In this document: one piece after another, positions 1 through 7,814 of the stretch | Layout: every line of letters begins with the position of its first letter | Numbering within the stretch: position 1 is the stretch's first letter | Position numbers and translations under genes: made by a program | Notes under the pieces: generated by a model | Database searches by the model: none | The model's input: only the letters and a program-made list of their open reading frames with translations | Told to the model about the DNA's origin: nothing | Assembly: GCF_007990755.1 (NCBI RefSeq) | Contig: NZ_BJXA01000060.1 | Coordinates: forward strand, 1 to 55,090 | DNA: 55,090 bases | Reading direction: 5' to 3' | DNA from: Nocardia ninae NBRC 108245 | GTDB lineage: Bacteria > Actinomycetota > Actinomycetes > Mycobacteriales > Mycobacteriaceae

Positions 1-97
1 GCGAGAAAGTGCAGGTCAACCTATGTCCGTGGGACAGATATGGGACCGTGCACTAGATTCGTCCCCCAAATGATGATCCTGGTAGGTTCATCCCCAT

Positions 98-171
98 GCG
101 CGGGTAGCTCAGTCGGTTAGAGCCGCCGACTCATAATCGGTAGGTCGCGGGTTCGAGCCCCGCCCCGCGCA
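98..171 (+). tRNA. tRNA with CAT anticodon (probably elongator tRNA-Met); left attachment site
   Basis: Complete cloverleaf: acceptor GCGCGGG (98-104) with CCCGCGC (164-170), D stem GCTC/GAGC, anticodon stem 125-129/137-141 with loop CTCATAA (anticodon 132-134), and T arm 147-163 with TTCGAGC loop. No CCA is encoded, as is usual in actinobacteria. CAT could also be Ile2 (lysidine), but the body resembles actinobacterial elongator Met. The integrase gene starts 10 bp behind its 3' end, the usual arrangement for a tRNA used as attB, so this is probably attL. Confidence 0.95.
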
Positions 172-181
172 CAAACACCCC

Positions 182-1375
182 TCATGCTGCCGCTGAGCGC
201 TCAGCGCAAGTACAGCTAGGGCAATGCCCGGTCGTGTCTTGCCGGTCGTTCAGGATGGCACGCACGAGCGACCACGATTTCTCGGCCAAATGCCCGTACC
301 ACTTCTTAGTGGTGTCGATACTGCTGTGTCCCATCAACTTCGACAGCTCATCGATGGACAGCCCGCCGAGCAACATGCGCTTGGCGTAGCGATGTCGCCA
401 CATGTACGGGGTCATCCTGCCGACGTTCCGACGTTCCCGACCCTTGCCGACGTAAGCGATCCTCGCCGAGGCGCGGAGCGACTTCCGAAGCTCGGAATCG
501 GAGTAGGGGCGGCCGTTCGGCTGACGCAAAATCAGCCCGGTTTCGACCCTCCGGGACCTTTGAATATAGGTAACCATCGTCGGCGGTTCCCCATACCCGT
601 TCTCACTAAGGCGCCGATCGAAGACGGCAGCGGCGCGGTTGCCGTACGGTACCGCTCGGCACTCGTCGTCCTTCAACTCTTGAATGGTTTGCGTGCTGGG
701 GTCATAGGACCAGTTGATATAGACGATTCGGTTCTTACGGTCGATGTCCTCCGCGTGCAGTGCAGCCGCTTCGCCTGGTCGCATGCCCGTGTCATCAAGC
801 ACGTCGACTACGTCTTGGTACTCCTGCGGCAGGGTCCGTCGAACGGCATGGTGCGCGTCATCCTCGATGAACTTCGGCAGCAGAGGGTGTATGTCAGGCA
901 GGATCACGCCCTTGCACGGGTTGTCGTCGCGAATGCCTTTCTCCACGCAGTAGGCCATGGAGGAACTGAGGTTGTGAACGCACTTGGCGACCGACGACGC
1001 TGATAGCCCCGCCTTGATGATCAAGTCGTCATCAACCCACCGCTGAATGTCCGGGGTACTGATCTTCCTGACGTTCTCCTCGTTCCATCGGGGTTCGAGA
1101 TGGTTGCTGATGCGGCTGTCGTCGCGTCGGGCAGTTCCCGCGCTGACTCGACGTGCCTTGCGCCAATCATCCCGGATGTCACCCCATTTGACGGCTTTCG
1201 CGTATTCCGATTCGCGGCGCGGCCCTTCGGTCTTGGCCTTCTCTTCCGCTGCTATGGCCTTGCGGTAAGCCTCCTGCTGTGTCGGGAAGGTTCCGGGTAC
1301 GTATGCGCGCTTCCCGGCGCCGTCGCGATAGATGCCCCTGTGTTTGCCGGATGGCAGTTGCTCGGTTGAGGGCAC
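182..1375 (-). CDS. int: Tyrosine-family site-specific integrase
   Basis: Integrates and excises the phage genome at the adjacent tRNA gene. About 397 residues with the usual order: an Arm-binding-type N-terminus (IYRDGAGKR...PTQQEA), a SAM-like core-binding domain, and a C-terminal catalytic domain with TGMRPGEA (first catalytic Arg), WRHRYA (His-x-x-Arg region), LMGHSS (second His) and the nucleophile Tyr in KKWYGH. The reading frame stays open to 1477, but the GTG at 1375-1373 is preferred: it has AGGAG 8 nt upstream and the protein then begins at the expected SAP-like N-terminus. Its 3' end abuts the tRNA. Product family is certain; the start is inferred. Confidence 0.95.
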   Translation of the reverse strand: MPSTEQLPSGKHRGIYRDGAGKRAYVPGTFPTQQEAYRKAIAAEEKAKTEGPRRESEYAKAVKWGDIRDDWRKARRVSAGTARRDDSRISNHLEPRWNEENVRKISTPDIQRWVDDDLIIKAGLSASSVAKCVHNLSSSMAYCVEKGIRDDNPCKGVILPDIHPLLPKFIEDDAHHAVRRTLPQEYQDVVDVLDDTGMRPGEAAALHAEDIDRKNRIVYINWSYDPSTQTIQELKDDECRAVPYGNRAAAVFDRRLSENGYGEPPTMVTYIQRSRRVETGLILRQPNGRPYSDSELRKSLRASARIAYVGKGRERRNVGRMTPYMWRHRYAKRMLLGGLSIDELSKLMGHSSIDTTKKWYGHLAEKSWSLVRAILNDRQDTTGHCPSCTCAERSAAA

Positions 1376-1391
1376 TGAATATCTCCTTTTC

Positions 1392-2033
1392 TTATACTCT
1401 GGCCGCACCGGTTGATGCGGCTCGGCGGTTGAGAACGCGTGAAGCGATCGGCGCGAGCCCGTACAGGCAAATCGCAATCGCGGTGCCCTTGAACGCGATT
1501 GGATCAGATGCGGGGTAGCCGACCGGGGATGAAAAGAAGCCGTATACGCCGATGAGGGACACCAGGAATCCGGATAGTCCCATGAGTGCCAAAGTGATTC
1601 GACCGAACCCCGGTGTCGGAAGAACCGCGAAGGTAGAGGCCATGGTGATAAAACCGGTCGCGAAGATGGCGCTACTGATCAATGCTCCGTAGATGAGCAT
1701 GCCTGTCCGGTTGAGGCCCGCGTAGGCGGCTACCGACATGGCGATCAGAAGCGCCGTTGCTAGCAGGGTTCCGACAGCGGTACGCCGCGCTGACCAGGCC
1801 AGCGCCACGTGTACGCATAGACCGCATAGTCCGACGATTCCGGTTGCTTCGCCGACCCATTCGAGCATGGTCGGTATCTGGTTAGGTAAGGCTTGTATGC
1901 CCGAATAAAGGCTGAGAGATGCAAGTCCGATGGTCATTGGCCGACTGCGCGGGCGTGTCCATGATCCGTGACGCATGAGTGCCCCCGCCGCTGCAACGAC
2001 GCAGGCCGCGAGAGCGGCCATTGTGTCGATCAC
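1392..2033 (-). CDS. Multi-pass membrane protein of the lysogeny region
   Basis: Unknown function. 213 residues, very hydrophobic, with about five or six predicted membrane segments (for example near residues 5-20, 65-85, 90-110, 115-135, 145-168, 180-200) separated by short Arg-containing loops. It starts with GTG overlapping the stop of the upstream repressor-like gene and ends 16 bp before the integrase start, so the three genes form one leftward unit that is likely expressed in the lysogen. A role in superinfection exclusion is only an inference from this location. Confidence 0.8.
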   Translation of the reverse strand: MIDTMAALAACVVAAAGALMRHGSWTRPRSRPMTIGLASLSLYSGIQALPNQIPTMLEWVGEATGIVGLCGLCVHVALAWSARRTAVGTLLATALLIAMSVAAYAGLNRTGMLIYGALISSAIFATGFITMASTFAVLPTPGFGRITLALMGLSGFLVSLIGVYGFFSSPVGYPASDPIAFKGTAIAICLYGLAPIASRVLNRRAASTGAARV

Positions 2034-2524
2034 TCCAGTAATCCCCTTCTTAGCTGTGCACGCCGATCCTGGCGCTTTGCTGCGGCCGTGTCTTGCTCTT
2101 TCTGGTCGCTTGATGATCTTTGTGCCCCGTTGCTGCCGGGTGTCGTATTTTCCGTCGCAATTGTTACGCTCGAATCCTCTTCGTTACCAAGACGTTTCGA
2201 TAACTCGGCGGTAGCTGCCTGTATGACCTTGATCAGGTCCGGCGTCGAGGACGCGTCCGGGTCGAGCGTGAGAGCTGCCGCTATGACCTCCCCTGCGGTC
2301 ACGTGCCCGGCGTAGATCAGAGCGAGCACAGGATTTTGTTCGAACGTGTGTGCGAACAATAGCACCGGCTCGCATCCCGGCGCAGGAACCTCGAGGTTGC
2401 GTCGCACATAGGAGTGGTTGCGTCCGATCGTGGCGCCTACCTGGGTCTGAGCACTGCCGCCGGTGATCGAGTCGTACCAATCGAGCCAGGCGGACTGCTC
2501 TGTTGGTTGCTCCGGTGTATCCAT
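2030..2524 (-). CDS. Repressor-like DNA-binding protein (putative immunity repressor)
   Basis: 164 residues from the ATG at 2524 (an open frame extends to 2611 but crosses the operator-like DNA). The N-terminal half (AWLDWYDSITGGSAQTQVGATIGRNHSYV) looks like a HTH in which the TQVGATIGRNHSYVRR stretch would be the recognition part, as in LacI/XRE-type proteins. The C-terminal third is Arg/Gln/Ser-rich and low in complexity. It is transcribed divergently from a Cro-like gene across an intergenic region with several palindromes, and lies upstream of the integrase. No strong ribosome site is visible. Immunity function is inferred from family resemblance and position. Confidence 0.65.
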   Translation of the reverse strand: MDTPEQPTEQSAWLDWYDSITGGSAQTQVGATIGRNHSYVRRNLEVPAPGCEPVLLFAHTFEQNPVLALIYAGHVTAGEVIAAALTLDPDASSTPDLIKVIQAATAELSKRLGNEEDSSVTIATENTTPGSNGAQRSSSDQKEQDTAAAKRQDRRAQLRRGLLE

Positions 2525-2710
2525 AACCAGCAAGTCTGCAACAAATTTGTGCAACCTACAACCTGGGTGAACTGGGCTTTTGCTTCCGGGCTGAACGAAT
2601 CTGTTGAACACATCTGTTCAAGATCGCTTGCAAAACTGTTCAGCCGGTGGTTGACTCATCACCAGATCGAGGCGGTTGGTTGAAAGACCAGGTGAGAGAG
2701 GGTTTTTCGG
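2525..2710. promoter_or_regulatory. Divergent operator/promoter region of the lysogeny switch
   Basis: A non-coding gap between the leftward repressor-like gene and the rightward Cro-like gene. It contains a 10-bp perfect palindrome ACAAATTTGT in a TGCA...GCA context (about 2536-2552) just upstream of the repressor start. It also has three related half-sites: CTGTTGAACA (2601-2610, itself palindromic), CTGTTCA (2614-2620) and CTGTTCA (2636-2642). No near-consensus promoter could be assigned with confidence. Confidence 0.5.
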
Positions 2711-2968
2711 GTGGGTTTGAAGATCGGAACTTCAACATTGCAGATCACGCCGGGCTTGCTTGACGGCGTGCGGGTGGCACGGGGTTTCACCAGTGACACG
2801 GCGTTAGCTGCGGCGTTGGGTGTCAGTCACATGACCCTCAGCCGGGTACGTCGAGGCGCTGAGCCCAGCGGCGTTTTGATCGCGAGTCTTGCGCTGGCGA
2901 CGGGGCTGAGCATGGACAAAATTGTCCGCGTGGTGCCACGGCGCCGGGCGTGCGGGACGGCCGCGTAG
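2711..2968 (+). CDS. Cro-like HTH regulator
   Basis: 85 residues, GTG start at 2711 behind a GAGAGAGGG stretch. It carries one XRE/Cro-type helix-turn-helix: ALAAALGVSHMTLSRVRRG (about residues 31-49), followed by a helix with GLSMDKIVRV. First gene of the rightward early transcript, divergent from the repressor-like gene, so a Cro-type role at the lysis/lysogeny switch is likely. Its stop TAG overlaps the GTG start of the next gene (TAGTG). Confidence 0.8.
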   Translation: MGLKIGTSTLQITPGLLDGVRVARGFTSDTALAAALGVSHMTLSRVRRGAEPSGVLIASLALATGLSMDKIVRVVPRRRACGTAA

Positions 2969-3138
2969 TGGCCGAACGTTGGATGACTGTTGTTGAGGCG
3001 GCGCACTACACACGACGTAGCCCGTGGACGATTCGCAGCGCAGCCCGTGCGGGTGAACTACGCGGACACCAGCGCACGCCCGGCGCGTGCTGGCGGTTCC
3101 GTGACTGGGAACTAGACGTGTGGCTGAAAGGTAGATAG
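2968..3138 (+). CDS. Small MerR/excisionase-type HTH protein
   Basis: 56 residues from GTG 2968, which overlaps the upstream stop. The sequence WMTVVEAAHYTRRSPWTIRSAARAG followed by WRFRDWELDVWL is the HTH_17 pattern of phage excisionases and AlpA-type regulators: a winged HTH with aromatic residues after the wing. Position next to the Cro-like gene fits an Xis (directionality factor) or early regulator. An upstream GTG at 2950 is possible but would lie inside the previous gene. Confidence 0.75.
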   Translation: MAERWMTVVEAAHYTRRSPWTIRSAARAGELRGHQRTPGACWRFRDWELDVWLKGR

Positions 3139-3179
3139 CCCTGCACGGTGCATGACCGGGTTCGACTCCCGGTCAGGGC
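3138..3179 (+). ncRNA. tRNA-like minihelix (acceptor stem plus T arm)
   Basis: GCCCTG (3138-3143) pairs perfectly with CAGGGC (3174-3179). Inside is a perfect T-arm, CCGGG (3156-3160) with CCCGG (3168-3172) around a consensus loop TTCGACT. Only 12 nt replace the D and anticodon arms, so this is not a translating tRNA. A second element with the same plan lies at 19950-20000. It may be a tRNA remnant, a processing signal or a decoy; expression is unknown. Confidence 0.5.
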
Positions 3180-3580
3180 GCGACCGAACCTGATTCACTG
3201 ATCGGTTCGTCATTCCTTTGTTCCCCAACGCATTTCGCTGTGGCTACACCCATGCCGAAAACCGGGTGAACGTGTCGTTTGAAAAATTCATAGAGATAGC
3301 CGAAGTGGCGCACCACTGCGAATACGCATGTGCGTCCCGTGTGAAATCGGTTGAGTATGGCCGCGATTGAGCGGCTAGACCTGCTGCCCGTCGACATGTC
3401 CGGGCGGTGGAGGGAAAGACCGACGTACGACGTTAGCTCGCCAATGGCAAGGCTCGTTGGTCGAGCGGAATTCTCTTGACACTCGGGAAAGACCGAGAGT
3501 CTATGCCACCCATTCGGGGTGCGACCCGTGCGAAGTCGGGTCATAGACACGGCCGAAAAGGCATGGAGGAAGGAACAACA
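3180..3580 (+). other. Non-coding leader with strong secondary structure
   Basis: No convincing gene. Consecutive hairpins are visible: GCTCG/CGAGC (3452-3466), CTCGG/CCGAG (3482-3497), and a three-way junction closed by GTCTATG (3499-3505) with CATAGAC (3542-3548) that encloses CACCC/GGGTG (3507-3521) and ACCCG/CGGGT (3524-3541). A TTGACA hexamer at 3475-3480 could be a -35 box, but the matching -10 is poor. The structures end 15 nt before the ribosome site of the beta-helix gene, so they may be a structured 5' leader or a small RNA. Confidence 0.45.
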
Positions 3581-4387
3581 ATGACATATTTCGAGCTCAC
3601 AGAAGAATCGCGGCGCGGCTACTCGGCCGGTAAAGCGCTGCGGCGCATCCGCGCAACAGAAGACCTGCCCCGCCACGGTGTAGCCGCTGGAACTCTCGGC
3701 GGATGGGTAGAACACATCAACAACGTAACCGGCGCCGCGTGGGTCGGCGGCGACGCCACCGTGTTCGGTGAAGCCGTAGTTACAGACAGCGCAACAGTAT
3801 TGGACAACGCAACAGTCTCGGAAGGCGCGAAGGTCTCCGGACAGGCGCGAATCGGAGGCTACGCGTCGGTCAGTGGACGGGCCGCTGTTGGCGAAAGCGC
3901 AGAAGTAGACCAGTATGCCCGCATCGAGGGTGACGCACGCGTGTTCGGTGCTGCACGCATTCGTGGTGATGTTGTCATCACGGATAGCGCTCGCGTCGGC
4001 GGACAAGCCGAAATCGACTATGACGCAATGGTGAGTGGTCACGCACTAGTGGCCGGTCTTGCGTACGTCAGCGGGGCAGCTCGGATCTACGGCCGAATGA
4101 AAATCGACCACGACGCTTACATCGTGGACCCGCAGGACCTTTTCGAGGTAGGCCCTATCGGAAGCGAATGCGCTGGGGTCACCTTGTTTCGCACCAGGAC
4201 CGGCCACGTTCTTCACGTCGGGTGCTGGACAGGCACGATTGACGAGCTCGCCGCAGAGGTAAGCAAGCGCACTGATGGTTGGTATCACGGCAATGCGCAC
4301 GAGCATGCGCGATGGAAGGCCGAATACGCCGCACTTGAATCCCTGTGCCGTGTCCGCGTTTCCGGCTGGAAGCCGGTCCAGTCGTGA
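3581..4387 (+). CDS. Left-handed beta-helix (hexapeptide-repeat) protein
   Basis: 268 residues. The start ATG 3581 is set by GGAGGAAGG 9 nt upstream. After an N-terminal segment (about 1-45) come many tandem hexapeptide turns of the type A-x-V-x-G-x / A-x-I-x-G-D (about residues 45-190), the signature of left-handed parallel beta-helices. The C-terminal 75 residues (GVTLFRTRTGHVLHVGCWTG...) form a separate domain. Similar proteins (YdcK-like, polymer-forming) occur in phages and enterobacteria without a firm function. No acyltransferase active site can be assigned, so it may be structural or nucleic-acid associated. It is the first gene of the early block after a long leader. Confidence 0.75.
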   Translation: MTYFELTEESRRGYSAGKALRRIRATEDLPRHGVAAGTLGGWVEHINNVTGAAWVGGDATVFGEAVVTDSATVLDNATVSEGAKVSGQARIGGYASVSGRAAVGESAEVDQYARIEGDARVFGAARIRGDVVITDSARVGGQAEIDYDAMVSGHALVAGLAYVSGAARIYGRMKIDHDAYIVDPQDLFEVGPIGSECAGVTLFRTRTGHVLHVGCWTGTIDELAAEVSKRTDGWYHGNAHEHARWKAEYAALESLCRVRVSGWKPVQS

Positions 4388-4779
4388 ACCTTCTTCAAAC
4401 GGTGTCGGGGGAGTGGGAACGTCGGCCCGGCAGTGACTACCGGTTGCAGGTCGGCGGCTATGTGGCGGACGCGTGGACACTCGCATTCGATTCGTTCTGG
4501 GTTGTCCAGCATGCGGGGCTGGCAGTCGGGAACGGTGTAGCTGACACGCCGGAGGTAGCGCGGGCCGACGCTGAGCAAGCGATCCTGTCCCACTCACTAC
4601 AGGGCCACGGTGTCGCCCTTTATGCGCTGAGCTTGGTTGGCTGCCACGCGACGAACCGTATCGAGCTGCCGTTGCCGTCATACGCGGTCGGTGTCCTCGA
4701 TGGGATAGCCGGAGCGTTCAACGAACCCTATGACGAGCACACACGCGTGCCGACCATGACATTCCGGTTGGCGCAGTGA
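4384..4779 (+). CDS. Hypothetical early protein
   Basis: 131 residues from GTG 4384, which overlaps the stop of the preceding gene (GTGA). Soluble and mixed alpha/beta in appearance; segments such as SGEWERRPGSDYRLQVGGYVADAW and ATNRIELPLPSYAVGVLDG are visible. No recognised family. Translationally coupled on both sides, so it belongs to the early operon. Confidence 0.7.
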   Translation: MNLLQTVSGEWERRPGSDYRLQVGGYVADAWTLAFDSFWVVQHAGLAVGNGVADTPEVARADAEQAILSHSLQGHGVALYALSLVGCHATNRIELPLPSYAVGVLDGIAGAFNEPYDEHTRVPTMTFRLAQ

Positions 4780-4940
4780 TCGCGGTGCCCGCGTTCACAC
4801 GCGATGACATCACGGTTATCGAAGATGCCCAGCGGGCCGTAGCTGACTATCTCGACGCAGTGAGCGACCCACGTTTCAGCGGGCTGCCGACACAGCTCGA
4901 ACGGTTGGCGCGAGACATGGCGCTCACGTTCACGGAGTAA
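4776..4940 (+). CDS. Hypothetical small acidic protein
   Basis: 54 residues from GTG 4776, overlapping the previous stop by the GTGA arrangement and ending in TAA at 4938-4940. The sequence (AFTRDDITVIEDAQRAVADY...LPTQLERLARDMALTF) is predicted helical and acidic. No family recognised. Kept because of the exact start/stop overlap and the absence of any other gene here. Confidence 0.6.
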   Translation: MIAVPAFTRDDITVIEDAQRAVADYLDAVSDPRFSGLPTQLERLARDMALTFTE

Positions 4941-4963
4941 CAATCTCACTAGATGAGGGATAT

Positions 4964-5674
4964 ATGCTCGCTCATGCGTTGGCCTATGCGCGGGCCAACA
5001 TTCACGTCATCCCCCTTCGCGGGAAGATCCCACTCACTGAGCACGGCAAAGATGATGCCACCACCGACGCATCCGTCATCGAAGAGTGGTGGCAGCGATG
5101 GCCGTTCGCGAACATCGGGCTACGGCCCCCGCGCGGCATCGTCATTCTCGACATCGACCCTCGTAATGGGGGAACAGTCGAATCCTTGGGGCATATACCG
5201 CCAACCCGGACAGCGCGCACAGGTTCGGGCGGCTGGCATATGTGGCTGCGCTACCCACATCCGGTACGCGGCAAAGTAATCGACGCGCCCGGCGTCGACG
5301 TGAAGACACACACGGGCTACGTCGTCGCGCCTCCATCCATTCACCCCGAAACCAAACGCAAGTACCAATGGATCAACCAGGCACCAATACAGCAGTTGCC
5401 CCATCACCTACGCGACCGCATCCGCATACCGGACGAACGTCTCACGCGGACAACGGAACACGCGAAGTCAAGCGACAGTACCGGGCTCGCTAAGCGCGTC
5501 TCGGAAGCTCAACCGGGCGAACGGAACAACATCCTGTTCTGGGCGTTCGCATGCGCATTCGAAGAGGGCGCCAGCCCGGAAGCTCTCGCCGCAATCGTGG
5601 ACGCGGCACGTTCGATCGGACTATCCGACACCGAAATCACTCGCACCATGCAATCGGCGGAACGGCGCCGGTAA
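4964..5674 (+). CDS. Bifunctional DNA primase/polymerase (archaeo-eukaryotic primase, Prim-Pol domain)
   Basis: 236 residues. It makes primers and short DNA at the phage fork. It matches the Prim-Pol N-terminal domain: HVIPLRGKIP near residue 14, the metal-binding DID in ILDIDPRNGG (Asp63, Asp65), the SGGWH motif (residues 88-92, catalytic His), and GVDVKTHTGYVVAPPSIH near 108-125. The helicase domain often fused to it is absent; a separate RepA/DnaB-like ATPase is encoded at 9953. The C-terminal tail (ERNNILFWAFACAFEEGASPEAL...) resembles the primase C-terminal helical segment of such proteins. Confidence 0.9.
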   Translation: MLAHALAYARANIHVIPLRGKIPLTEHGKDDATTDASVIEEWWQRWPFANIGLRPPRGIVILDIDPRNGGTVESLGHIPPTRTARTGSGGWHMWLRYPHPVRGKVIDAPGVDVKTHTGYVVAPPSIHPETKRKYQWINQAPIQQLPHHLRDRIRIPDERLTRTTEHAKSSDSTGLAKRVSEAQPGERNNILFWAFACAFEEGASPEALAAIVDAARSIGLSDTEITRTMQSAERRR

Positions 5675-5689
5675 GAAAGGAACACACCC

Positions 5690-6379
5690 ATGACAAGCAC
5701 GGACGACAAGTTGGTGTACGTCGCGTACACGCAGGCCAAGGTGATTGACCATCTGCTAGGAGAATTGAAGCAACAAGGCGAGTTCTACGCGGACGCAATA
5801 CTCTTCCCGTTCAACCTGCCCGCGCTGAATCTGTTGGAGTCGGACACGTCGGATGCTGCCGTTGCGGCGCAGGCGGAAACAGGCAATAACTCTTGGGAAT
5901 TCACCGATGGCGACCCTGAGCCAAACGACGTGCGTTTCGTCGCCACAGGGTCGGGTGATACCTACGAGCGACGGGCGGACGGCTGGCAGCTGTATGTCAA
6001 TGACGTGCAGGGCGAACGGTGGGGCGTGCCTGCCAAGACATGGGCGCAACTGCTCACCGAAGCAACAGCGTTCGGCCCCCTCTACGCAGTGAAGCCGGAC
6101 ACGGCAACGGCGTCTGCCGAGCCTGCCGAGTACTCGCTTGCCGACGCGGCGGAGGTCTTGAAGGCGCACGGCATCAAATCAGGTCAGCGCCGATTGAAGG
6201 CCCGCCTGTACGCGATCGGCTGGACTGACGGGTTGAATCTGCCGACACGTGAAGGTGCGCCGCACCTGGTAATCGCTGAGCCTGCGAACCCGGACACCGG
6301 GCGCAACGCCGTTGTGAGGGTGAGGGATTCGGGTGTGCGTGCGCTGATCGAAGGCTACGGGGTGACGTGGCAGCGATGA
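5690..6379 (+). CDS. Phage protein with KilAC/antirepressor-like C-terminus
   Basis: 229 residues, ATG 5690 behind AAGAAAGG. The N-terminal half is acidic and not recognised. From about residue 147 the pattern YSLADAAEVLKAHGIKSGQRRLKARLYAIGWTD ... RVRDSGVRALIEGYG resembles the C-terminal DNA-binding domain of phage antirepressors (KilAC type). Role inferred: early regulator or DNA-binding accessory factor. The family call is tentative because the N-terminal Bro/Ant domain is absent. Confidence 0.6.
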   Translation: MTSTDDKLVYVAYTQAKVIDHLLGELKQQGEFYADAILFPFNLPALNLLESDTSDAAVAAQAETGNNSWEFTDGDPEPNDVRFVATGSGDTYERRADGWQLYVNDVQGERWGVPAKTWAQLLTEATAFGPLYAVKPDTATASAEPAEYSLADAAEVLKAHGIKSGQRRLKARLYAIGWTDGLNLPTREGAPHLVIAEPANPDTGRNAVVRVRDSGVRALIEGYGVTWQR

Positions 6380-6726
6380 CGTACACAGAGGACGACATCG
6401 AGGCAATCGACCGGGCAACAGACATCGCACGGAACATGCGGCCAGATGCAGCGTCCGCGCTGCTGGTGATCCGTGATCACGTGCGACAAGCAATCGATGA
6501 GCAGGCGCAAATTACTGCGCTCTCCGACGCGGTCGAGCCGTTCCGGGGTGTTGCCGCGCTCGCGTGGTTGACGTGCCGTGACGCGGGATTGGCCGGTTCG
6601 TTGCGAAAGCTGGCATTCGATGAGCTGCCCGCGCAATTTCAGCTCCGCTATGCGCTGTTCGCGCGAACGGCAATCGAAAACGATCGCATGATGCGAGCGG
6701 CAATGCCGAATGAGGGGTATTTGTGA
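6376..6726 (+). CDS. Hypothetical helical protein
   Basis: 116 residues, ATG 6376 overlapping the previous stop (ATGA). Predicted all-helical, Ala/Arg/Asp-rich (DDIEAIDRATDIARNMRP...LLVIRDHVRQAIDEQAQI). No family recognised. Its stop overlaps the GTG of the nuclease gene that follows, so the genes are translationally coupled. Confidence 0.65.
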   Translation: MTYTEDDIEAIDRATDIARNMRPDAASALLVIRDHVRQAIDEQAQITALSDAVEPFRGVAALAWLTCRDAGLAGSLRKLAFDELPAQFQLRYALFARTAIENDRMMRAAMPNEGYL

Positions 6727-7544
6727 CGGACTACACGGCTAAACGTGACCGGTGGGGGCGCCCACTATTGATCCCTCCGGGCGGTGGGGAACGCGCAGCC
6801 TATATGCGTGCATCCACCTTGGCGAAAGCATTGGATGATGGTTCGACGCTGGCGCGTTGGCAGCGGTCCATGACCATGTTGGGATTGGTCAAAGACGAAT
6901 CTCTCTACGCGCGTGTGGCTTCCCTGCTGTCGCGAGATGGCGACCGAGCGTATGAGAAGAACAGGACCGCACTGCGTGAGATTGCCGACCAAGCAATGTC
7001 GGCGGTTGGAGCGGGGCAGAAGGCCAACAAGGGCACCAGCGTTCATGAGTTCACGGAAGTAATCGATGACGGCCGGTGGCCGGAATTCGTTCCAGCGAAA
7101 CTAGTGCACCCGCTGCACGCGTACCGGAAAGTGATGCTTGACCTGAGTGTCAAGGTTGTTGATACGGAAGTGTTCGTTGCGGTGGACGAGCTGAAAACCG
7201 CTGGGTCGCTTGACCGTTTGGTAGAAATCGACGGACGCGTGCATGTCGCGGACATCAAGACGGGCGCGAACGAACCCGACTATCCGCTTGGCGTGACCAC
7301 TCAGACCGCGATCTATTCGCGGGGTAAACGCTACAACCTGCGTGCTGATGAGCGGTCCGACCTGTGGCCGGGCGGAGTCGACCAGGAACGCGGTGTACTG
7401 ATTCATCTGCCGCTCAATCCCATTGGGACCGAGTACCGCTGTGACCTCTACTGGCTGGACTTGACGCGCGGATGGGAAGCCGCGCAAACGGCACTCGACG
7501 TGCGGGAAATCCGCAAGATTCCAAAGTTGGAGCGAATCTCATGA
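6723..7544 (+). CDS. Cas4/RecB-like PD-(D/E)XK exonuclease
   Basis: 273 residues, GTG 6723. It resembles actinophage Cas4-family/RecB-like nucleases, which process DNA ends for recombination. The core motif is SLDRLVEID (Asp) then VHVADIKTG (Asp-x-Lys) near residues 162-180, followed by TTQTAIYSRG (the Q-x-x-x-Y motif). The Cys cluster of Fe-S Cas4 proteins is not seen. It sits three genes before an Erf-like annealing protein, a typical phage recombination pair. Confidence 0.8.
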   Translation: MTDYTAKRDRWGRPLLIPPGGGERAAYMRASTLAKALDDGSTLARWQRSMTMLGLVKDESLYARVASLLSRDGDRAYEKNRTALREIADQAMSAVGAGQKANKGTSVHEFTEVIDDGRWPEFVPAKLVHPLHAYRKVMLDLSVKVVDTEVFVAVDELKTAGSLDRLVEIDGRVHVADIKTGANEPDYPLGVTTQTAIYSRGKRYNLRADERSDLWPGGVDQERGVLIHLPLNPIGTEYRCDLYWLDLTRGWEAAQTALDVREIRKIPKLERIS

Positions 7545-7699
7545 GCTTGACTCATTTTTCCGAAGTACTGGCGTTGCCCTCGTTTGAAGACAAGCCCGAC
7601 TGTGCGTGCTTCACGGTCGCGGTGAACTGGCGTGACGGACATCGCGTGTTCTCCTGTGGCTGTGGCGATTTCCGGATAAGTAGCACCCGGACCGCGTGA
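7541..7699 (+). CDS. Hypothetical small Cys-containing protein
   Basis: 52 residues, ATG 7541 overlapping the nuclease stop (ATGA). It contains CACF and CGCGDF (four Cys in the pattern C-x-C ... C-x-C), which might bind one zinc. No family assigned. Confidence 0.6.
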   Translation: MSLTHFSEVLALPSFEDKPDCACFTVAVNWRDGHRVFSCGCGDFRISSTRTA

Positions 7700-7711
7700 G
7701 AGCCCACATTG

Positions 7712-7810
7712 ATGCTGGCAACGATTTTGCATATATCTCTGATCATGTGCGCGGTTGCGTGGACGGCTACGGCTGCCGCGTTCATCGCGCTGTTGTGGAA
7801 GGTGCGTTAG
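7712..7810 (+). CDS. Single-pass membrane microprotein
   Basis: 32 residues (start ATG 7712, TAG 7808-7810). Almost the whole peptide is one hydrophobic helix (LATILHISLIMCAVAWTATA...FIALLWKVR) with a basic C-terminus. It fills a short gap in the operon. Function unknown. Support is only its position and hydrophobic composition. Confidence 0.45.
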   Translation: MLATILHISLIMCAVAWTATAAAFIALLWKVR

Positions 7811-7814
7811 TTAG

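Noticed and set aside
1-97. Possible coding or RNA gene in the left flank
   Set aside because: Only 97 bases; short inverted GTCC/GGAC motifs, but nothing that supports a gene.
224-1003. Long open frame antisense to the integrase
   Set aside because: It is the mirror of the integrase coding strand in a high-GC genome; no start signal or domain.
3173-4042. 289-aa open frame antisense to the beta-helix gene
   Set aside because: Shadow of the repetitive hexapeptide coding sequence; the sense frame has a clear ribosome site and repeat pattern.
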